From positions 1 through 5,122 of the forward strand of contig JANYFH010000299.1 of NCBI GenBank assembly GCA_025362705.1: a stretch of DNA of 5,122 nt, in the 5' to 3' direction. This stretch comes from Betaproteobacteria bacterium (GTDB taxonomy: Bacteria > Pseudomonadota > Gammaproteobacteria > Burkholderiales > Usitatibacteraceae). The translations under genes and the position numbers were made by a program. The notes under the pieces are model-generated. The model was not told where the DNA came from, did not search any database, and worked only from the letters and a program-made list of their open reading frames with translations. Shown piece by piece: positions 1 through 5,122 of this stretch. Every line of letters starts with the position of its first letter. Position 1 is the first letter of the stretch.

Positions 1-52
1 CCTGATTGCGATCCTGTCGCTTGGCCTGCTGCTGCGCGCCGCGCGCACATAA
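1..52 (+). CDS. C-terminal end of a probable membrane protein (partial)
   Basis: Only the last 16 codons are visible, reading LIAILSLGLLLRAART before a TAA stop at 50-52; the gene begins outside the window. The tail is a run of Leu, Ile, Ala and Gly followed by Arg-Ala-Ala-Arg-Thr, which looks like the end of a transmembrane helix with a positively charged cytoplasmic end. It lies 102 nt upstream of leuA on the same strand. In many betaproteobacteria the gene before leuA is pssA (a membrane-bound phosphatidylserine synthase) at the end of an ilv cluster, so that is a context-based possibility. The residues are too few to identify a family, and no function is assigned. Confidence 0.5.
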   Translation, partial: LIAILSLGLLLRAART

Positions 53-144
53 ACTCTCACCCTCCCGTCAAATTTCCTGCGCTCGTTGCATAGAGCGAAT
101 CTGTGTTTCCACGTTCGAACCTTACCATCCGGACGTTAAAATTT

Positions 145-148
145 GGAG
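145..148 (+). promoter_or_regulatory. Ribosome binding site of leuA
   Basis: GGAG lies 6 nt before the ATG at 155. It decides the start: the frame also opens at a TTG at 143, but that codon overlaps this Shine-Dalgarno sequence and has no good one of its own. The family also normally begins a few residues before the conserved DTT-RDGEQ motif, which fits ATG 155. Confidence 0.75.
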
Positions 149-154
149 TACGTA

Positions 155-1690
155 ATGGACCAATTGATTATTTTTGATACCACCATGCGCGACGGCGAGC
201 AAAGCCCCGGTGCGTCGATGACGAAGGACGAAAAAGTCCGCATCGGCAAGCAACTGGAGAAAATGCGCGTCGATGTGATCGAGGCTGGGTTTGCGGCCGC
301 CAGCCCGGGCGATTTTGAAGCCATCCATGCGGTTGCCAGTGTGATCAAGGATTCAACCATCTGTTCACTGGCGCGCGCACAGGTGAGCGATATCCAGAAA
401 GCGGGTGAGGCGATCAAGCCCGCCGCACGCGGTCGCATTCACACCTTCATTGCAACCTCGCCGATTCACATGCAGCACAAATTGCGTATGACACCGGAAC
501 AGGTGCTCACCTCTGCGGTCGACGCGGTGAAATTTGCGCGCACGCTCTGTGATGATGTGGAGTTCTCGGCGGAAGACGCAGTGCGCAGTGAAATGGATTT
601 CCTGTGCCGCGTGTTCGAGGCCGTCATCAAGGCCGGTGCCAAAACCATCAATGTTCCCGATACCGTCGGTTACAGCACGCCCGAGTTGTGGGCGGAGCGA
701 TTCCGCACGCTGATTGAGCGTGTACCGAATGCCGACAAAGTGGTGTGGTCCACACATTGCCACAATGATTTGGGCATGGCGGTCGCCAATTCGCTCGCCG
801 CCGTGAAGGCAGGCGCGCGACAAGTGGAATGCACAATAAATGGTCTCGGCGAGCGTGCTGGCAATGCGGCGCTGGAAGAAATTGTGATGGCGTTGCGTAC
901 CAGGAAGGATTACTTCGAACTGGAAACACGAATTGACGCCACGCAAATCGTGCCGACATCAAAACTCGTTTCGACCATCACCGGCTACCCGGTGCAGCCG
1001 AACAAGGCAGTGGTCGGTGCGAATGCGTTTGCGCACGAATCAGGCATTCATCAGGATGGCGTGCTTAAGCATCGCGAGACCTACGAAATCATGCGTGCGC
1101 AGGATGTGGGCTGGCATAACAACCGTCTTTCTCTGGGAAAATTGTCGGGCCGCTCGGCGTTTCGTGATCGCCTGAAAACGCTGGGCATCGAACTCGAATC
1201 CGAGGTCGCGCTCAATGCAGCGTTCCAGAAATTCAAAGAACTCGCCGACAAGAAGCAGGATATTTTTGATGAAGATATTCAGGCGCTGGTGTCGGACGAA
1301 ACCGTTACACCGGAAATCGAGCAGTTCAGCCTGGTGGCATTGACCGCGCATACGGAGACCGGTGAAAAGCCGTTTGCACGCATCGTGATTGCTGACCACG
1401 GCAAAGAGAAGAAAAGCGAGGCAGCAGGAGCCGGCCCGGTCGATGCGACATTCCGTGCGCTCGAGATCATCGTCAATAGCGGAGCGGAGCTGCAACTCTA
1501 TTCGGTGAACAACGTGACCGAAGGTACCGACTCGCAGGGCGAAGTGACGGTGCGACTGTCGCGGGCCGGGCGGGTTGTAAATGGCATTGGTTCGGATACC
1601 GATATCGTCATCGCCAGCGCGAAGGCCTATCTGAATGCGCTCAACAAGATGGCACATGGTGAGCGAATGAATCCGCAGATGGGCGACTAA
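155..1690 (+). CDS. leuA: 2-isopropylmalate synthase (LeuA)
   Basis: This cytoplasmic enzyme condenses acetyl-CoA with 2-oxoisovalerate to give 2-isopropylmalate, the committed step of leucine synthesis. The 511-residue product is full length for the long bacterial form. The N-terminal TIM barrel opens with [12 protein letters not shown] (residues 8-19), holding the catalytic Arg12 and metal ligand Asp13. Other family motifs are NVPDTVGY (about 166-173), HCHNDLG with metal ligands His201 and His203, and NGLGERAGN (229-237). The linker subdomain carries [15 protein letters not shown] (about 291-305) and LGKLSGR (327-333). A C-terminal domain of about 120 residues (from about 385) matches the leucine-binding regulatory domain, so leucine feedback inhibition is expected. 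Full length and this domain argue against the shorter homocitrate synthases. One departure: residue 11 is Met where Leu is usual. No attenuator or leader peptide is visible upstream in 53-154. The dehydrogenase gene follows after 54 nt. Confidence 0.96.
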   Translation: MDQLIIFDTTMRDGEQSPGASMTKDEKVRIGKQLEKMRVDVIEAGFAAASPGDFEAIHAVASVIKDSTICSLARAQVSDIQKAGEAIKPAARGRIHTFIATSPIHMQHKLRMTPEQVLTSAVDAVKFARTLCDDVEFSAEDAVRSEMDFLCRVFEAVIKAGAKTINVPDTVGYSTPELWAERFRTLIERVPNADKVVWSTHCHNDLGMAVANSLAAVKAGARQVECTINGLGERAGNAALEEIVMALRTRKDYFELETRIDATQIVPTSKLVSTITGYPVQPNKAVVGANAFAHESGIHQDGVLKHRETYEIMRAQDVGWHNNRLSLGKLSGRSAFRDRLKTLGIELESEVALNAAFQKFKELADKKQDIFDEDIQALVSDETVTPEIEQFSLVALTAHTETGEKPFARIVIADHGKEKKSEAAGAGPVDATFRALEIIVNSGAELQLYSVNNVTEGTDSQGEVTVRLSRAGRVVNGIGSDTDIVIASAKAYLNALNKMAHGERMNPQMGD

Positions 1691-1744
1691 GTTCGGTAAT
1701 TTTTTGCGGGTAACATACAGGCCTCATCGATTGTGGATAACACC

Positions 1745-3256
1745 ATGACTACAAAAAAATTGCTCGCTCAACTCGGCGTTGATCTCGTTGCTCATCAAGG
1801 TGACGGACTTGTCGCACGCTCGCCCATCGACGGCGCAACGCTCGCGACGTTGCACTGCGACTCGCCTGAATCGGTCGCAAAAAAAATTGCTGTTGCGAGA
1901 ACGGCATTTTCAAGCTGGCGCAATATTCCTGCGCCAAAGCGCGGCGAACTTGTGCGCCTGCTGGGTGAAGAATTGCGTGCCAACAAGGATACGTTGGGCC
2001 AGTTGGTTACCATCGAGTCCGGCAAAATTTTGCAGGAGGGGCTGGGCGAAGTGCAGGAGATGATAGACATCTGCGATTTCGCCGTCGGCCTTTCACGCCA
2101 GCTCTATGGATTGACGATCGCGTCCGAGCGTACCGAACATCGCATGATGGAACAGTGGCATCCGCTCGGCGTGGTCGGCATCATCAGCGCGTTCAATTTT
2201 CCGGTGGCGGTGTGGGCCTGGAATGCTGCGCTGGCGCTGGTGTGTGGCAATGCGCTGGTGTGGAAGCCTTCGGAGAAAACACCGCTGGTCGCACTTGCCT
2301 CGCAAGCGTTGCTGGAGCGCGCCATCAAACGTTTTCGCGCCGCGAGCGGTATCGTCCCCGATGGGCTTTCGCAACTCCTCATTGGTCGTGCCGATGTTGG
2401 CGAAGCGATGGTGGATGATCCGCACGTTGCACTGATTTCGGCAACGGGGTCGACACGCATGGGTCGCGCCGTCGGCGCTAGGGCCGCCGCGCGATTTGCC
2501 AGGACCATACTCGAACTCGGTGGCAACAACGCGATGATTGTGGCGCCGAGTGCGGATTTGAAGATGGTGCAAACCGCAGCATTGTTTTCGGCGGTCGGCA
2601 CCGCAGGTCAGCGCTGCACTTCGTTGCGACGCCTGATTGTTCATGCAAGCATTTATGACCAATTGCTACCCAGCCTGAAAAGCGCGTATGCATCCATTCG
2701 TATTGGCGATCCGCTCGATGTGGCCACACTTGTCGGTCCGCTGATCGATGAAGCCGCATTCAATGGCATGCAAGCTGCATTGCGCACCGCAACAGCAGAA
2801 GGCGGAGTTGTTACCGGCGGCGTACGTGTACTCGAAAAAGAAAACCCGAATGGCTACTACGTGAAACCCGCCATTGTTGAAATGTCGTCGCAGACATCGA
2901 CGGTTTGTCACGAGACCTTTGCGCCGATCCTGTACGTATTGCGCTATGAAAATTTTGCGGATGCCATAGCGTTGCAAAACGCGGTTCCGCAGGGTTTGTC
3001 ATCATCGATATTTACCAGCGATTTGCGTGAGGCGGAAGTATTTTTGTCGGCAATGGGCAGCGATTGCGGCATTGCCAACGTCAATATCGGTACTTCGGGG
3101 GCCGAAATCGGCGGCGCATTTGGTGGCGAGAAGGAAACCGGTGGCGGTCGCGAGTCGGGTTCGGATAGCTGGAAAGCCTATATGCGCCGCACAACAAACA
3201 CGATCAATTATTCGATCGCGCTGCCGCTGGCGCAAGGAATCAAATTCGACGTTTGA
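1745..3256 (+). CDS. amaB: ALDH7-family dehydrogenase, probable L-aminoadipate-semialdehyde dehydrogenase
   Basis: This is an NAD(P)-dependent aldehyde dehydrogenase of the antiquitin (ALDH7) branch. In bacteria such as Pseudomonas putida the enzyme, AmaB, oxidises 2-aminoadipate semialdehyde (in equilibrium with piperideine-6-carboxylate) to 2-aminoadipate in lysine degradation. The 503-residue product is normal length. Visible motifs are ISAFNFPVAVW with the oxyanion Asn151, VWKPSE with cofactor-binding Lys174, ATGSTRMG (about 234-241), LELGGNNA with general-base Glu257, GQRCTS with catalytic Cys291, and HETFAP with Glu390. The ELGGNN form and the Arg next to the catalytic Cys are typical of ALDH7; in human ALDH7A1 that Arg helps bind the substrate. 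NIGTSGAEIGGAFGGEKETG (about 447-466) is also characteristic of this branch. The ATG at 1745 fits the family N-terminus; an in-frame GTG at 1733 would add four residues. Neither has a strong ribosome binding site, which with the 54 nt gap suggests read-through from leuA. The family is secure; the exact substrate is inferred. Confidence 0.88.
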   Translation: MTTKKLLAQLGVDLVAHQGDGLVARSPIDGATLATLHCDSPESVAKKIAVARTAFSSWRNIPAPKRGELVRLLGEELRANKDTLGQLVTIESGKILQEGLGEVQEMIDICDFAVGLSRQLYGLTIASERTEHRMMEQWHPLGVVGIISAFNFPVAVWAWNAALALVCGNALVWKPSEKTPLVALASQALLERAIKRFRAASGIVPDGLSQLLIGRADVGEAMVDDPHVALISATGSTRMGRAVGARAAARFARTILELGGNNAMIVAPSADLKMVQTAALFSAVGTAGQRCTSLRRLIVHASIYDQLLPSLKSAYASIRIGDPLDVATLVGPLIDEAAFNGMQAALRTATAEGGVVTGGVRVLEKENPNGYYVKPAIVEMSSQTSTVCHETFAPILYVLRYENFADAIALQNAVPQGLSSSIFTSDLREAEVFLSAMGSDCGIANVNIGTSGAEIGGAFGGEKETGGGRESGSDSWKAYMRRTTNTINYSIALPLAQGIKFDV

Positions 3257-3265
3257 TGGTGGGAA

Positions 3266-3300
3266 AGCTGGAATATTTTTCTGGCTGTAAGGATTTTTTT
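3266..3300 (+). terminator. Weak candidate terminator after the dehydrogenase gene
   Basis: Positions 3266-3273 can pair with 3279-3286 in an 8 bp stem containing two adjacent G-U wobbles, around a 5 nt loop. A run of seven T follows at 3294-3300, starting 7 nt after the stem base. Position just after the stop at 3256 is right, but the stem is weak and the T run is displaced, so this is a tentative call. Confidence 0.3.
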
Positions 3301-3388
3301 GGGATGGCGACTTAGTGGTCACGCGACGGGTTCAGGAACAAAGCAGCGGCTTTTATCCACGGATCCCGTACAACCTCACCACAAACTT

Positions 3389-3395
3389 GAAGGAG
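3389..3395 (+). promoter_or_regulatory. Strong ribosome binding site of the EF-hand gene
   Basis: GAAGGAG lies 8 nt before the ATG at 3404 and is the best Shine-Dalgarno sequence in the window. It fixes the start there, although the same frame is open further upstream to a TTG at 3299. It suggests efficient translation of the secreted protein. Confidence 0.85.
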
Positions 3396-3403
3396 TAGTC
3401 ACC

Positions 3404-3817
3404 ATGAAAAAATCGTTACTGAATGTCTTAATGGGTTCCATCGCCATCTCCATGATGGGCATGTCGATGCCGTCGTTTGCCGACTTTACGCAGGAAGATG
3501 TCGAGCGTTTTGTCACCAAATACGACACCAACAAGGACGGCATGCTCTCGCGTGTCGAAGTCATGAAGCGTGCGGCCGAAATGTTCGACAAAATGGATAC
3601 GGGCAAGAAAGGCATGCTTGACGATAAGAAAGCAATGGCATTCCTGCTCGAGTTGCAAAAAAGTGACGGCGGCACGAGCAGCTATATGGTCTCGAAGGCC
3701 GACATGATGAAAAAAATCGAAACGGCATTCGACAAGCTCGACGCGGCGAAAAAGGGCATGTTGAACAAGATACAAACGGAAGCGCTGCTGCGTGAATTGA
3801 TGAAAAGCGGCGCGTAG
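3404..3817 (+). CDS. Small secreted EF-hand protein with internal duplication
   Basis: The product is 137 residues. Residues 1-26 form a Sec signal peptide: MKKS, a hydrophobic core rich in Met, Ile and Leu, and a likely cut after Pro-Ser-Phe-Ala. The mature protein, about 111 residues, should be periplasmic or exported. It has one canonical 12-residue EF-hand loop, DTNKDGMLSRVE (41-52), with Asp41, Asn43, Asp45, Ser49 and Glu52 as ligands and Gly46 at the bend. Loop-like segments at 65-76 and 113-124 (DTGKKGML and DAAKKGML) keep the first Asp and the Gly but have Lys at position 5 and Lys or Gln at position 12, so they should bind calcium poorly or not at all. The mature chain consists of two 48-residue repeats. 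Small proteins of this general kind occur in other betaproteobacteria, but I know of no established role. Calcium binding is inferred; the partner and process are unknown. It lies 147 nt after the dehydrogenase gene and is convergent with purB. Confidence 0.9.
   Translation: MKKSLLNVLMGSIAISMMGMSMPSFADFTQEDVERFVTKYDTNKDGMLSRVEVMKRAAEMFDKMDTGKKGMLDDKKAMAFLLELQKSDGGTSSYMVSKADMMKKIETAFDKLDAAKKGMLNKIQTEALLRELMKSGA
3524..3808 (+). repeat. Two tandem 48-residue coding repeats in the EF-hand gene
   Basis: Protein residues 41-87 (bases 3524-3664) align without gaps to residues 89-135 (bases 3668-3808) at an offset of 48. By hand count 19 of 47 positions are identical, including FDK-D--KKGML and the final A-L-EL-KS. 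Each repeat holds two loop positions 24 residues apart. Only the first loop of the first repeat is canonical. The nucleotide sequences have diverged more than the protein pattern, so the duplication is old. Confidence 0.75.
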
Positions 3818-3879
3818 TCTGCACCACAACCTCTTGTGAGGTGACGGAAGTGCCGCCGTCGGGGATTGAGTGTTCCCAC

Positions 3880-3916
3880 GGGCGCGGGGTCGGCGCAAAA
3901 TAGAAACCCCGCGTCC
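3880..3916. terminator. GC-rich stem-loop between convergent genes
   Basis: Positions 3880-3890 pair with 3906-3916 in an 11 bp stem (one G-U, otherwise Watson-Crick, read on the plus strand) around a 15 nt loop. It lies 62 nt after the stop of the EF-hand gene and about 63 nt beyond the stop of purB on the other strand. There is no T run on either side, so it is not a classical intrinsic terminator. A role in ending or protecting converging transcripts is inferred from position. Confidence 0.35.
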
Positions 3917-3923
3917 AGCTTGC

Positions 3924-3950
3924 CGTTTCAGCCTGTTTCGGCCTGAAACG
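3924..3950. terminator. Second stem-loop between convergent genes
   Basis: CGTTTCAG (3924-3931) pairs perfectly with CTGAAACG (3943-3950). Two further C-G pairs form (3932-3933 with 3940-3941) past a single bulged C, leaving a 6 nt loop. Part of it is an imperfect tandem of a decamer (3925-3934 and 3935-3944, one mismatch). No T run follows on either strand. It starts 30 nt beyond the purB stop, a plausible place for a 3' end structure of the purB message. Confidence 0.35.
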
Positions 3951-3979
3951 CCTGCCAGTGCTGGTTGGCGCTGGAACCG

Positions 3980-5122
<1,143 letters not shown>

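Noticed and set aside
113..120. 8 bp palindrome GTTCGAAC upstream of leuA
   Set aside because: It is short, single, and has no second half-site or recognisable operator pattern, so chance is a sufficient explanation.
137..142. TAAAAT resembling a -10 box before leuA
   Set aside because: Transcription would start at about 149, beyond the ribosome binding site at 145-148, and the matching -35 position (TTCGAA at 114-119) is poor.
1700..1705. Run of T after leuA as a terminator
   Set aside because: No convincing stem precedes it within the usual distance.
365..2662. Long antisense open frames inside leuA and the dehydrogenase gene (for example 365-946, 1040-1657 and 2093-2662, minus strand)
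   Set aside because: Their products are rich in Arg, His and Cys with no recognisable domain, and they lie opposite clear genes. They follow from the third-position GC bias of the real genes.
155..3256. leuA homologue plus aminoadipate-semialdehyde dehydrogenase read as part of an aminoadipate pathway of lysine synthesis
   Set aside because: The first gene is a full-length LeuA with the long C-terminal regulatory domain, unlike shorter homocitrate synthases, and no other genes of that pathway are present.
3359..3369. Small inverted repeat ACGG-ATC-CCGT before the EF-hand gene
   Set aside because: A 4 bp stem with a 3 nt loop is expected by chance and has no supporting context.
3299..3403. 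35-residue N-terminal extension of the EF-hand protein from a TTG at 3299
   Set aside because: The strong ribosome binding site at 3389-3395 and the signal peptide beginning exactly at ATG 3404 show the true start.

Overview
The window reads as a piece of a betaproteobacterial chromosome with moderate to moderately high GC. The placement rests on overall protein resemblance recalled from memory: the LeuA, the ALDH7-type dehydrogenase and the PurB all look like betaproteobacterial or close relatives. No search was run. There are no transposases, phage genes, CRISPR arrays, tRNAs or rRNAs, and codon use looks even across the genes, so this is an ordinary chromosomal region and not an obvious island.

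Layout: (1) the last 16 codons of a plus-strand gene ending in a hydrophobic tail (stop at 50-52); (2) leuA, 2-isopropylmalate synthase, plus strand, 155-1690; (3) an ALDH7/AmaB-type aldehyde dehydrogenase, probably L-aminoadipate-semialdehyde dehydrogenase, plus strand, 1745-3256, only 54 nt after leuA; (4) a small secreted EF-hand protein, plus strand, 3404-3817, with its own strong ribosome binding site; (5) a 162 nt convergent intergenic region with two well-formed stem-loops; (6) purB, adenylosuccinate lyase, minus strand, from the right edge to 3980, with its N-terminus outside the window. No gap reaches 300 bases. The longest non-coding stretches are 3818-3979 and 3257-3403, described below.

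The genes do not form one obvious pathway. leuA commits 2-oxoisovalerate to leucine synthesis; the dehydrogenase probably oxidises the semialdehyde from lysine breakdown to 2-aminoadipate; purB acts in purine synthesis. leuA and the dehydrogenase may be co-transcribed, judged only from spacing and strand. The EF-hand gene is likely a separate unit.

I see no strong sign of a new multi-gene system. The best item for a second look is the EF-hand protein. After its signal peptide it consists of two gap-free 48-residue repeats (19 of 47 aligned residues identical by hand count). The first repeat keeps one canonical calcium loop. The other three loop positions have lost most ligands.
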